DNA of 64,000 nt from Zoogloea oleivorans (GCF_008107625.1 NZ_SDKK01000006.1:1-64000); one strand, 5' to 3'; positions 18,001-26,040 are shown, counted from the stretch's first letter. Numbers and translations are program-made. The notes: a model not told the origin generated them from the sequence alone.

Positions 18001-21000
18001 TGCGTTTCGTGCAGATTCCGATCCTGTGCGGCCACTACCGTGGCGATCCGATCGCCGCCGCCGAATCGGTCATCGACCGCTACCTGGTGGACGGCGCCCT
18101 GAGCCAGCGCCAGCGCCTCGGCATCCACTCCGGGGCCCTCGGCAGCGCCACCATCGTGCTGATGCCACGCACCCCTGAAGAGCGCCTGCGCCAGACCGGC
18201 CGCGGCGCCGTGGTGGTGGGCCTGGGAGAAATGGGCACCTTGTCGGCCGAAGGGGTCACCGAAGCGGTGCGCTCCGGCGTGCTGCGCTACCTGCTCCACG
18301 CCGCCGACCGCTACGGTGAAGAGTCGATCACCAACGACACCCGCAGCGACACGTCCCCCACCCTGCGCCTCAGCCTGGCGAGCCTGCTGATCGGCTCGAA
18401 TTCCGCGGCCCAGCTCGACGTGGACGAAGCCATCAAGGCCGTCGTGCTGGGCGTACTGGCAGCCAACCGGGATTTCGATAACGGCACCGGCAAGCAGGCT
18501 GTACGACGCGCCTTCGTGGGCGACCTGCAGTTCGTCGAGATGTACCGCGACGCGGCCATCTCGGCCGCCCACGCCGTCCGGCGCCTCAACACCACCCTGG
18601 CCAGCGATCTCAAACGCCTCAACCTCGACCTGGAAACCGCCACCGAAGTGCGCTACGGCGAGGGCACCCGCCAGCGCCTCAGTGTGTCGCCCTTCACCGA
18701 CTACTGGCCGCGCCTGGTGGTGTGCGACGCCGACCGGGAAGACAACCACTGCACGCCCGAGTGCTACACCCCACGCGTCCAGTTGCCCATCCCGGCGGAA
18801 AGCCTGCGCCAGATCCTGCGCATCTACGGCTGCGGCGACAAAGTTGCCGACGGCCACATGCCGATTCCCACCGGGCTCGACGAAGCCCCCGCACCCCGTT
18901 ACGCCAAGCGTCTGAAGTTCATCTACATGGGTGAAAAGGCCCGTGCCGAAAGCATCGTCCAGCAACGTCAGCCGGGCCTCGTCGAAAAGCTGGCCGACAT
19001 TACTTTCAACGGTCCCGGGCGCACGCTCTATTCCCCCGAAGCAGGCTTCGGCAACACCCTGTTCCAACTGCTCGTCCCCCTCGACTTCAAGGGTGCCGCG
19101 CGCAAGGCCTGCAACCTGATTCTGGTCGTTGATGACAGCACCGCCAACCTGCCGTGGGAAATGCTGGAAGCCGACGGCAAGCCCCTGGTGCTGCGCACCC
19201 GCGTCGTACGCCAGTTCATGACACCACGCTTTCGCCAGCAGGTCGTGCGTAGCGACGACCTGTCGGCCTGCGTGATTGCCAACCCGAGCACCGAAGGCTT
19301 CCACGCTCAGTTCGGCGGACCGGGCTGGAAGCCCGCCAACGGCCCGAATGGCGTGCCCGGCTGCGACAGCCTGGCCGATCTGCCGGGCGCCGCCGGCGAG
19401 GGCGACGCGGTCAGCCGGGTTCTCACCGATGCCGGCTACGCCGTCACCATCGCCCCGCCCGACTCAACCGCCAGCGACGTCTTCACGCGCCTCTTCGCCC
19501 GCCCCTACCGCATTCTGATGGTTTCCGCCCACGGCATCTTCGCCAGGCAGGCCGCCGACGGCAGCTATCGCAGCGGCGTGGTGCTGTCGGATGGTCTGCT
19601 CCTGTCGGCCACCGAAATCAGCCTGATGGAGAACGTCCCCGACCTGGTCTTCCTGAGCTGCTGCCACCTGGGCAAGATCGGCACCGAGGCGGGCTCGAAC
19701 AGCAACCGGCTGGCCTACAGCCTGGCCCGCGAGTTGATCGACATGGGCGTGCGCTGCGTGGTGGCCGCCGGCTGGGAGGTGGACGACGCCGCCGCCCGCA
19801 CCTTCACCGAAACCTTCTTTGACCAGATGACCAACCAGGGCGCCAGCTTTGGAAACGCCATCAGCACTGCCCGCCAGACCACCTTCGACACCCACCCGGC
19901 GTGCAACACCTGGGGTGCCTACCAGGCCTACGGTGACCCGTCCTTCCAGCTTCAGGTGCGCCGGGGCACTGCAACCGACGATACCCCGCTGGGGGCTCCG
20001 GAAGAACTCATCGAGTGGCTTGAACAACGCCGTCTCGACACACGCCTTGGCGCCGCATCCTCAATCATCCCGGAGCCCGACTGCAAAACGCTGACACAAC
20101 GGATCAAGACACGCCTGAAGCATGTGCCCGACGCGTGGGTCGACCTCCCGGAAGTCCAGCAGGCACTCGGGCGCCTCTATACCGAATACGGCCGGGACGG
20201 CTTTCCAGTGGCCCGCCAAGCTCTGCTGCGCGCCATCGGTGAAGACTCCTCCCGCGGGCTGGTGCCGATATCGGCCATCGAGCAACTCGCCAACATGGAA
20301 GCCCGGCAGGCCGAACGCCTCAGTGAACCGGGCCCAGCGCAGGATCTCAAGGCAGCAACGCCACTGGTCAACGACGCCATCGCCCGCCTGAAATCCCTGC
20401 TCGCCCTGTCCAGCCCCAAACCCCACGGTGAACCGGATGCCGTCTCGAACGGGGCCCGACCCAACCTGGAACGGCTGGCCATCCTCGGCAGTGCCTACAA
20501 GCGCAAGGCCATCGTCCTCGCCCGTTCCGGCGAGACATGGAAAAAGATCGCCACCCAACTCGATCTGGCGCGCAATGCCTACACCCTGAGCGAAGGCAGC
20601 CCGGACACCACCACCGACTGGAACCCCTACGGCGCCATCAACCGCATCCAGCTCGATGCCCTGCTGGGTGACGCACCGGCCATCGACGCCCAGCTCACTC
20701 TGTGCGAAAAGGCCGCCCAGGCACGCTTCTCGCAGAGCTACGACTTCTTCGACGCGGTCATGCCCGCCGATACCGCCATCGCCCGCTGGCTGCACGACAG
20801 CACTGCCAGCGTCGCTGCGGACAGCCTGGCCGTACATCTGAAACACTATCGGGACGCCATTCGCGGCCTCAGTTGCACCCGCCGCCAGCGCGATTCGGTC
20901 AGCTCCCAGCTGGTAATCCTGGCCGAGCTTCTCGATTGCCGAAAATCCGACAAGGACAAGGAACGGGCCCGCCTCCTCAGGGATCTGGCCAGCGCCCTCC

Positions 21001-21023
21001 AGACCCCGGGCAACCAGCCATGA
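15006..21023 (+). CDS. Giant CHAT protease with two alpha/beta-hydrolase modules and helical C-terminus
   Basis: A 2005-residue protein, no signal peptide, GTG start at 15006 with AGGAG (14995-14999) six bases upstream. Regions: a poorly conserved N-terminus (1-200); alpha/beta-hydrolase 1 (about 215-490) with LIFIHGTGSHTLGS and nucleophile-type SHSRGG (Ser294); alpha/beta-hydrolase 2 of LCAT/PGAP1-like type (about 595-930) with YLPGIMGSELA and AHSMGG (Ser702); an unassigned mixed alpha/beta region (about 990-1240); a CHAT domain (about 1280-1650) with LPWEMLE, His1509 in VSAHGIF and Cys1553 in LSCCHLG; and a helical, TPR-like tail (about 1660-2005). CHAT domains are caspase-related proteases used as effectors in several bacterial immune systems. 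The hydrolase modules suggest lipid or ester cleavage. It follows a caspase gene and probably acts with it (inference). Both GTG start and frame are clean over 6 kb, so the gene is under selection and intact. Confidence 0.88.
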   Translation: MTAPTPSSPLRLPVTPESATSPARLPAGLSRPGSRGTDGTASALTTNVIARHTWTLTQASRSEDAPAQASIPADAGLLALEAADGTTIFMRADALAERMARLAMTRPELLGADGSFDLAAFRPRDANNRGVGDWIWRQVTSLELIPDEITRLAKEKASELTGKSVEDLAVAGASWLGAKAIVWAIENQLAGEPGLYPWRGSALERHERLDANAASLQILSSQPGLIFIHGTGSHTLGSFGELPGSHTWGKLAEQFEGRVFGFEHRTFSESPIDNALALVRALPHGARFSIVSHSRGGLVGDLLCLDPSADNDALFAELIKAYRRRPGAEEDAGNADDQEKFAIQEQAKLTELLVLLREKALLIERYVRVASPARGTSLLTDNLDLFLSGLLALVRRFGTWTAGTVGGMVAGPGAAAAARAATDKGLAFLTRVVLEIANRRLQPQLLPGIEAMLPEAPMGMLLANAPSRPGLHMALIAGDIEGGGFIKRLGVMFTDWMFFDRADNDLVVDTASMYGGLAFQAKARAIFVQGENINHFRYFRDDTATADGHALPQALHGWLSASDPSALPEWAASAQPALEAPRMPGVSRGDAPPAAAVLVYLPGIMGSELAANGNKIWLDPLDLARGRLDRIAMGSDATITHEGLVGMAYGKLADHLTRSHELITFAYDWRLPIKTLGATLVSTLRKALDEHPDKPVRILAHSMGGLVVRAAFAADKTLWDDIIARDGGRLLMLGTPNRGSHLFVETLLGQSDTIRTLARVDLRHNMQQILDIVAGFPGAVHLLPAPGFTDTGNLNARNYYDRDVWDKLADVNNDFWFGRKLGGKPTPEVLQAAHDFWLSVADTAWVRKAPERIAYVFGQSDNTPCGLLEQTDGNKVIGLALRGTPEGDGSVTWASGHLPDLPAERKWLMPVDHMGLTSTTKYFDEIDALLTRGSPRKLAALPVSRGDSSASVRTYRAGPPEGYPSAPEATARLLGGRVQRAAARGKNRLLRVSVKAMDLRFVQIPILCGHYRGDPIAAAESVIDRYLVDGALSQRQRLGIHSGALGSATIVLMPRTPEERLRQTGRGAVVVGLGEMGTLSAEGVTEAVRSGVLRYLLHAADRYGEESITNDTRSDTSPTLRLSLASLLIGSNSAAQLDVDEAIKAVVLGVLAANRDFDNGTGKQAVRRAFVGDLQFVEMYRDAAISAAHAVRRLNTTLASDLKRLNLDLETATEVRYGEGTRQRLSVSPFTDYWPRLVVCDADREDNHCTPECYTPRVQLPIPAESLRQILRIYGCGDKVADGHMPIPTGLDEAPAPRYAKRLKFIYMGEKARAESIVQQRQPGLVEKLADITFNGPGRTLYSPEAGFGNTLFQLLVPLDFKGAARKACNLILVVDDSTANLPWEMLEADGKPLVLRTRVVRQFMTPRFRQQVVRSDDLSACVIANPSTEGFHAQFGGPGWKPANGPNGVPGCDSLADLPGAAGEGDAVSRVLTDAGYAVTIAPPDSTASDVFTRLFARPYRILMVSAHGIFARQAADGSYRSGVVLSDGLLLSATEISLMENVPDLVFLSCCHLGKIGTEAGSNSNRLAYSLARELIDMGVRCVVAAGWEVDDAAARTFTETFFDQMTNQGASFGNAISTARQTTFDTHPACNTWGAYQAYGDPSFQLQVRRGTATDDTPLGAPEELIEWLEQRRLDTRLGAASSIIPEPDCKTLTQRIKTRLKHVPDAWVDLPEVQQALGRLYTEYGRDGFPVARQALLRAIGEDSSRGLVPISAIEQLANMEARQAERLSEPGPAQDLKAATPLVNDAIARLKSLLALSSPKPHGEPDAVSNGARPNLERLAILGSAYKRKAIVLARSGETWKKIATQLDLARNAYTLSEGSPDTTTDWNPYGAINRIQLDALLGDAPAIDAQLTLCEKAAQARFSQSYDFFDAVMPADTAIARWLHDSTASVAADSLAVHLKHYRDAIRGLSCTRRQRDSVSSQLVILAELLDCRKSDKDKERARLLRDLASALQTPGNQP

Positions 21024-21131
21024 ACCCCAAACGCCCAACAATGGTGCAAACCGGCGATCGCGCACAAGAATAGGTCGGACTTAACCCCACTCTGGTGCGC
21101 CAATATCGATGCTGGGCACGAAAAATCAATA

Positions 21132-21175
21132 CTTTAGTGCATGGCACATGGTTTGCTTGATGCCATGCACTAAAG
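21132..21175. repeat. Perfect 15-bp inverted repeat upstream of nasA
   Basis: CTTTAGTGCATGGCA (21132-21146) and TGCCATGCACTAAAG (21161-21175) are exact reverse complements with a 14-base loop. The repeat encloses the sigma-54 element and its right arm runs into the nasA ribosome-binding site. It may be an operator for a dimeric regulator, or a hairpin if transcription starts further upstream. Confidence 0.8.
21142..21157 (+). promoter_or_regulatory. Sigma-54 -24/-12 promoter of nasA
   Basis: TGGCACATGGTTTGCT matches the sigma-54 consensus TGGCACN5TTGCW, with GG and GC exactly 10 bases apart (21143-21144 and 21155-21156). Transcription should start near 21168, giving a leader of about 16 bases that still includes AAAGGAG (21172-21178) five bases before ATG 21184. 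Sigma-54 with NtrC control of nitrate assimilation is well established in proteobacteria. Single TGGTGC-type half sites at 21042-21048 and 21093-21099 could be part of NtrC sites but lack good partner halves. Confidence 0.7.
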
Positions 21176-21183
21176 GAGTCGTG

Positions 21184-23916
21184 ATGGCAGAAACCAAGTC
21201 CACCTGTTGTTACTGCGGCGTAGGCTGCGGTGTTGTGATCGAACATGAAGCCGGCCGCATCATTGGCGTAAAGGGGGACCCGGACCATCCCGCCAACTTC
21301 GGCCGCCTGTGCACCAAGGGCGCCACCCTGCACCTGTCCGCCGCACCCGACACCCTGATCGCCCGGGCACTCCATCCGGAGCTGCGCAGCAGTCGTGACG
21401 AAGGTCGCCAGCGGGTCAGCTGGGACACCGCCCTCGACACCGCCGCCGACAAGTTTGCCGCAATCATCGCCGAACACGGCCCCGATGCGGTCGCCATCTA
21501 TGGCGCCGGCCAGTTGCTGACCGAGGACTATTACGTCTTCAACAAGCTGATGAAAGGTCTCATCGGCTCGAACAACCTCGATACCAATTCGCGCCTGTGC
21601 ATGTCGAGCGCAGTGGCCGGCTACAAACTCAGCCTGGGCGCCGATGCGCCGCCGTGCAGCTACGCGGACATCGCCCACACCAAAGCCTTGTTCATCACCG
21701 GCAGCAACACCGCCTTCGCCCACCCGATCGCCTTCCGCCGCGTCGAGGACGCCCGCAAGGCCAATCCGGACATCCAGCTGGTTGTCATCGACCCGCGTCG
21801 CACCGACACCGCCGAAGCCGCCGACCTGCACCTGGCCCTGCTGCCCGGCACCGACATCGCCCTCTACAACGCGATGCTCCACGTCATGCTGTGGGAAGGC
21901 TGGATCAACCGCGATTACGTGGACGCCCACACCGAAGGCTTCGACGCCCTCAAGAAGACCGTTCGCGAATACACGCCGGCCATGGCAGCCACCATCTGCG
22001 GCCTCGACAGAAAGCACATCGAGCAGGCGGCGCAGATTTTCGCCACCTCTCCGGCCACCATGTCGATGTATTGCCAGGGACTCAACCAGTTCTCCTTCGG
22101 CACCCACAACAACTCGGCACTGATCAACCTGCACCTGGCTACCGGCCAGATCGGCAAACCGGGCGCCGGCCCCTTCTCCCTCACCGGCCAGCCCAATGCC
22201 ATGGGCGGCCGCGAAGTCGGGGGCCTGTCGAATCTGCTGTCAGCCCACCGGGACATGGCCAACGCCGAACACCGGGCCGAAGTCGCCGCCCTGTGGGGCG
22301 TGGACAGCGTCCCCGAGAAGCCCGGCAAGAGCGCCGTCGAACTGTTCAAGGCACTGCAAACCGGCGAGATCAAGGCCGTATGGATCGCCTGCACCAACCC
22401 GGCCCAGTCGATGCCCGATCAGGCCCTCATCCACGAGGCCCTCAAAACTGCCGAATTCGTCATCGTCCAGGAAGCCTTTGGTCACACCGAAACCTGCGCC
22501 TACGCCGACCTGCTGCTGCCCGCCAGTACCTGGGGCGAGAAAGATGGCACCGTCACCAACTCGGAGCGGGCCATCACCCGCGTCCGGGCCGCCGTGTCCG
22601 CGCCGGGTGAAGCCCGCCACGATTGGGCGATCGTGGTGGATTTCGCCCGGCGTCTGGGCACTCGTCTCGGCAAGGGCGAGCTTGCCGCACGGATGTTCCC
22701 CTACAGCGCGCCGGAAGAAGTCTGGAACGAGCATCGCGAATCCACCCGCGGCCGCGACCTGGACATTACCGGCCTCAGCTATACCATGCTGGAAACCGTC
22801 GGCCCCCAGCAATGGCCCTTCCCCGAAGGCGCCAGCCAGGGCAAGGTCCGGCTCTACGAAGACGGCATCTTCCCGACGCCCTCCGGGCGTGCCCGCTTCG
22901 TCGTCACCGAACACCGCATCACCGCAGAATCGCCCAGCGCCCGCTACCCGCTGCACCTCAACACCGGGCGCCTGCGCGACCAGTGGCACGGCATGAGCCG
23001 CACCGGCCTCGTCGCCCGCCTCTACAGCCATGAGCCAGAACCCATGCTGCACATGCACAAGGACGACATGGAGCGCCGCCAGTTGGCCAATGGCGATCTC
23101 GTCAAGGTGAAGAGCAAACGTGGCGACGTGGTGCTCAAAGTGGTGGAGTCCGCCACCCTGCGCGCCGGACAGAGCTTCCTGCCGATGCACTGGGGCGGCA
23201 ACACCATGGGCGGCCAGGGCGTGAACGTGCTGCTGCCATCCGACTTCGATCCGTACTCGAAACAACCCGAACTCAAGCACGCTGCCGTGCAGGTAGAGAA
23301 ATACACCGCCGGCAAGGCCCTGGTTGCCATGCGCCGCACCGAGGTGGACGCCGACGGCAATCTGCAACCCAACCCGCTGGCAGTGATGGACAGGCTGCGC
23401 CAGTGGCTACCCAATTTCCCCTATGCCAGCCTGACGCTGGCCGGACGCACCGCGCCGGTCATCGTTCTGAAGGCCCGTGGCGAAGAACTGGCACCGGAAC
23501 TGCTGGCGGCCCTCGACCGGGAGCTGTCGCTCGACGATCCGACCAAAGTACTGTCCTACCAGGACAGTCGCAAGGACGTGGCCAAGCGGGCGCTGGTGGA
23601 GGGTGACTCCCTTGCCGCCGTGCGTCTGGCCGGCGAAACCAAGGCCGCCGACTGGCTCACCGACATGATGGTACAAGGGCACTCAGCGGCAGCCGTACGC
23701 CCTTGGCTTCTGGCACCGCTGACCCAGCCGCCTGCCGGACAAGCCGCCCGTGGCAAGGTCATCTGCAACTGTTTCGACGTGGCCGAAGACGATATCCTGA
23801 GCGCTTTCCGCGCCGGGGAATCGCTGGATGCCCTTCAGGCACGTACCAAGTGCGGTACCAACTGCGGCTCCTGCGTGCCGGAACTGAAGCGTCTGCGCCA
23901 CAGCGTATCGAACTGA
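21184..23916 (+). CDS. nasA: Assimilatory nitrate reductase catalytic subunit
   Basis: A 910-residue cytosolic molybdoenzyme that reduces nitrate to nitrite for growth. The frame is open from 21109, but ATG 21184 has an ideal AAAGGAG and gives the usual N-terminus. Cofactor sites are visible: N-terminal 4Fe-4S cysteines in STCCYCGVGC and LCTKG, the likely molybdenum-ligating Cys139 in NSRLCMSSAV, bis-MGD binding segments through the middle, and the C-terminal molydopterin-binding domain near HLNTGRLRDQWH. The extreme C-terminus carries a BFD-like 2Fe-2S domain (about 855-910; ICNCF and KCGTNCGSC), present in the NasA subgroup that takes electrons from an NADH-linked partner. No nitrite reductase, transporter or nasST/ntrBC genes are adjacent, so these must be elsewhere. 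Preceded by a sigma-54 promoter, which fits nitrogen control. Confidence 0.95.
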   Translation: MAETKSTCCYCGVGCGVVIEHEAGRIIGVKGDPDHPANFGRLCTKGATLHLSAAPDTLIARALHPELRSSRDEGRQRVSWDTALDTAADKFAAIIAEHGPDAVAIYGAGQLLTEDYYVFNKLMKGLIGSNNLDTNSRLCMSSAVAGYKLSLGADAPPCSYADIAHTKALFITGSNTAFAHPIAFRRVEDARKANPDIQLVVIDPRRTDTAEAADLHLALLPGTDIALYNAMLHVMLWEGWINRDYVDAHTEGFDALKKTVREYTPAMAATICGLDRKHIEQAAQIFATSPATMSMYCQGLNQFSFGTHNNSALINLHLATGQIGKPGAGPFSLTGQPNAMGGREVGGLSNLLSAHRDMANAEHRAEVAALWGVDSVPEKPGKSAVELFKALQTGEIKAVWIACTNPAQSMPDQALIHEALKTAEFVIVQEAFGHTETCAYADLLLPASTWGEKDGTVTNSERAITRVRAAVSAPGEARHDWAIVVDFARRLGTRLGKGELAARMFPYSAPEEVWNEHRESTRGRDLDITGLSYTMLETVGPQQWPFPEGASQGKVRLYEDGIFPTPSGRARFVVTEHRITAESPSARYPLHLNTGRLRDQWHGMSRTGLVARLYSHEPEPMLHMHKDDMERRQLANGDLVKVKSKRGDVVLKVVESATLRAGQSFLPMHWGGNTMGGQGVNVLLPSDFDPYSKQPELKHAAVQVEKYTAGKALVAMRRTEVDADGNLQPNPLAVMDRLRQWLPNFPYASLTLAGRTAPVIVLKARGEELAPELLAALDRELSLDDPTKVLSYQDSRKDVAKRALVEGDSLAAVRLAGETKAADWLTDMMVQGHSAAAVRPWLLAPLTQPPAGQAARGKVICNCFDVAEDDILSAFRAGESLDALQARTKCGTNCGSCVPELKRLRHSVSN

Positions 23917-23926
23917 AGAATGAAGA

Positions 23927-23951
23927 ACGCCGGGCCAGAACGGTCCGGCGT
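23927..23951. terminator. Hairpin between convergent nasA and hydrolase 1 genes
   Basis: ACGCCGGGCC (23927-23936) pairs with GGTCCGGCGT (23942-23951) over 10 bp with one G-U pair and a 5-base loop. On the minus strand it is followed by TTCTTCATTCTTC, moderately U-rich, so it probably ends transcription of the hydrolase operon and may also serve nasA. Confidence 0.55.
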
Positions 23952-23958
23952 GAATCGA

Positions 23959-24846
23959 TCAGACCCGGGCCAGCCCGTTGGCCTGCATCCACTTGAGCGT
24001 GGCTTCGGCCACGGCGTCGCATTCGCCGACGCCCGAAAAAGTATGATCGGCTTCGGGGAAGTGCAGCACCTCGACCCCCTGACGCCCCAGCACCGCACGC
24101 CATTCAGCGCTTGAAGCCTGCATCTGATCGAACTCCCGCGCCACGTAATCCCGGCCACTCAGCAACACCGCCAGCGGATCATCGCGTCTGGCCAGACCCT
24201 TGGCCATCCGCTCGGGCAGACTGCCGGTCGCCTCCTCCACCTGAACCGCTGCGGCAGCCGACGGTTTGTCGGCACTGCCACCGGCCACCTTGAGCAGGGA
24301 AAACAGGCTGCCGAAAGAACTCAGCACACTGACCTTGCCCCCCAGCAACTTCTTCCAGAAGGCCGGATCAGTCAGTCGCTGCAGATAGTAATGCTTGAGA
24401 AAAACCTTGGCCTCACCCGCCTCGGTGTGCACCCAGGGATTCAGCAGCAGGGAGCCGGCCACCCGCCGATCTGTTTCGGCCGGATACAGGCAAACAGCAC
24501 TGGCCCCGTCGCACAGGCCCCACAGCACCACCCGACTCAACCCCGGCTGGGCCTTGAGAAACGCACCGATGGCGGCATCGATGTCGTCATTGAGCGCCTC
24601 GAAACTACTCGCCGGCCCCGTTGAATCGCCCATCCCGCGATAGTCGAAGCGCATGCACGGTATACCGCGAACAGCCAGATGGCGCGCCACCAGGACAAAC
24701 TGCCGATGGGCACCGGCCCTGTACTGCGGACCGCCGACAATGACCAGCACACCGACCTCGGCAGGCACCAGCGGCGCCGAGACGATGCCCACCAGGGATT
24801 CGCCGGCGCACTCGAACATCACGACGCTATCGTGCCAGTCGCTCAT
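23959..24846 (-). CDS. Exosortase A system-associated hydrolase 1
   Basis: A 295-residue cytosolic alpha/beta-hydrolase. The N-terminal half has VIVGGPQYRAGAHRQFVLVARHLA and the conserved MRFDYRGMGDSTG loop, then WGLCDGASA where the nucleophile elbow is expected; here the residue is Cys or Asp-Gly rather than a plain GxSxG, as in this family (TIGR03100 type). These proteins occur in genomes with the XrtA/PEP-CTERM sorting system and their reaction is not known. ATG 24846 overlaps the stop of hydrolase 2 (ATGA), so the two are translationally coupled in the order ACP, hydrolase 2, hydrolase 1. Probably involved in making or trimming an acyl or aminoacyl group for the cell-surface polymer (inference). 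Confidence 0.87.
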   Translation of the reverse strand: MSDWHDSVVMFECAGESLVGIVSAPLVPAEVGVLVIVGGPQYRAGAHRQFVLVARHLAVRGIPCMRFDYRGMGDSTGPASSFEALNDDIDAAIGAFLKAQPGLSRVVLWGLCDGASAVCLYPAETDRRVAGSLLLNPWVHTEAGEAKVFLKHYYLQRLTDPAFWKKLLGGKVSVLSSFGSLFSLLKVAGGSADKPSAAAAVQVEEATGSLPERMAKGLARRDDPLAVLLSGRDYVAREFDQMQASSAEWRAVLGRQGVEVLHFPEADHTFSGVGECDAVAEATLKWMQANGLARV

Positions 24847-25673
24847 GCAAACTCCTCAAGGGCAAGCAGCGAGGCCTCGATCAATGCCGGACACAATTCG
24901 ATTTCCTGGGTTTGCCAGAAGGCCGGCCCAACCACGGCCTGCGCCCGGCAACGAATGCCGGCCCCAACCCAGCGATCGATAAGCACCCGGAGTGCGGGAG
25001 AGACTTCTTCGCGCTCCGGCGGACCAAGCTCCAGCGCCACAACCGGCGCAGGATAGCCGTTCTGCAGCCCCAGGGTAGCCGACTCCATGCCCCTGGCCAG
25101 ATCGGAAGACAGGCGGTAGCCGGCAACATCAACGCTTTCACCGGCCTTCAGGCTGGCCCGCACGGCTTCCATCGATGCCTTGGCATCGGCATCGGCAAGC
25201 ATCTCGGCAGCACCTTTCAGGCGCAGGAACTGGGTCAGGTGCTGACGCCCGTTACTCACCGGCTGCCACAGCAACAAGGGCGCAGCGACACCGCCCGAGC
25301 GCAGCCAGTCGGCCAGCACGAGGGCGCCACCGCGCATCCCCCAAAGGGCTACCGCACCTTTGAGGTGTGTCGTTACCCACGACCAGGCATCACGGCAGTC
25401 CTGGATCCACAGATCCCAGGATGCATCGCCAAAATCACCGGCACTGTCGCCACATCCGGTCAGATCGACCTGGAGAGTCGACCACCCCCTGGTGGCGAAA
25501 GCTTCTGCGGCAAGGGCAACCATTCGCCGGGACTTGTTCATTTCCTCGGCAAACGGGTGCACAAAAATCAGGGTGCCGACAGGATCTACCGCATGGGTGA
25601 GGAAACAGAAGCGACCACCTGCTGCAGACCCCGGAAGAAAAAATGCCTCCCGCCGGGGCTTCAAGCCCGCCAT
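24843..25673 (-). CDS. Exosortase A system-associated hydrolase 2
   Basis: A 276-residue protein of the alpha/beta-hydrolase superfamily, second type found with XrtA clusters (TIGR03101 type). It begins LKPRREAFFLPGSAAGGRFCFLTHA, continues FVHPFAEEMNKSRRMVALAAEAFA and LQVDLTGCGDSAGDFGDASW, and has WGMRGGALV at the nucleophile-elbow position, again without a standard GxSxG serine. The catalytic mechanism is therefore unclear. The start lies immediately after the ACP stop (no gap), and its stop overlaps the start of hydrolase 1, which marks a tight three-gene operon. Function is unknown; the context points to thioester or lipid chemistry on the ACP. Confidence 0.85.
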   Translation of the reverse strand: MAGLKPRREAFFLPGSAAGGRFCFLTHAVDPVGTLIFVHPFAEEMNKSRRMVALAAEAFATRGWSTLQVDLTGCGDSAGDFGDASWDLWIQDCRDAWSWVTTHLKGAVALWGMRGGALVLADWLRSGGVAAPLLLWQPVSNGRQHLTQFLRLKGAAEMLADADAKASMEAVRASLKAGESVDVAGYRLSSDLARGMESATLGLQNGYPAPVVALELGPPEREEVSPALRVLIDRWVGAGIRCRAQAVVGPAFWQTQEIELCPALIEASLLALEEFA

Positions 25674-25922
25674 TCAGGCAAGCTTTCCGTCCACGAATTC
25701 GACAAGGGAACCCACGCAGGCAAACGTGGAACCATCGATTTCGTCATCCTCAACGATAAAGCCAAAACGCTCTTCAAGCATGTTGATCAAACCGACCACC
25801 GCCATGGAGTCCAGATCAGGCAGCGCACCCAGCAAAGGGGTGTCGAGATCGAACTGGGCAGCGGCGCCCCCCAGGCTCAAAACCTCGTCGAGAATAGACA
25901 GAACTTCCTTCTTCGTATCCAA
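25674..25922 (-). CDS. Acyl carrier protein, XrtA-associated
   Basis: An 82-residue acyl carrier protein. The phosphopantetheine attachment serine is in the DLDSMAVVGLINMLEERF motif (about residue 38), and the protein is acidic and helical as expected. It carries a thioester-linked acyl or aminoacyl group for partner enzymes. The start is TTG at 25922 with GGAG about 8 bases upstream; no in-frame ATG upstream makes sense. It is the first gene of the operon with the two hydrolases. The AMP ligase and PLP decarboxylase of the same gene set are about 5-6 kb away on the other strand, and the ligase is a likely enzyme for loading this carrier (inference). It is a dedicated carrier rather than the fatty-acid AcpP, whose sequence is very different. 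Confidence 0.85.
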   Translation of the reverse strand: MDTKKEVLSILDEVLSLGGAAAQFDLDTPLLGALPDLDSMAVVGLINMLEERFGFIVEDDEIDGSTFACVGSLVEFVDGKLA

Positions 25923-26011
25923 AAGCTGACTCCAAAATGGCTAAAGCAAAGCCGCCCAGGCGCTTGACAAGACATGCCAGCGCAGCCGACTTTTGCAAGA
26001 ATAAGGCCCGC

Positions 26012-26040
26012 ATTATAAGCGACACAGCGGTACCGGTAAC
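26012..26040 (-). promoter_or_regulatory. Candidate sigma-70 promoter for the ACP-hydrolase operon
   Basis: On the minus strand a perfect TATAAT (26012-26017) stands 17 bp after GTTACC (26035-26040). The -10 is ideal, the -35 weak. Transcription would start near 26005, leaving a leader of about 80 bases before the TTG start of the ACP gene. The stretch 25923-26095 holds nothing else that I recognise. Confidence 0.5.

Noticed and set aside
21042-21099. NtrC sites upstream of nasA
   Set aside because: Only single TGGTGC-type half sites are seen; the partner halves do not match, so I did not list them as features.
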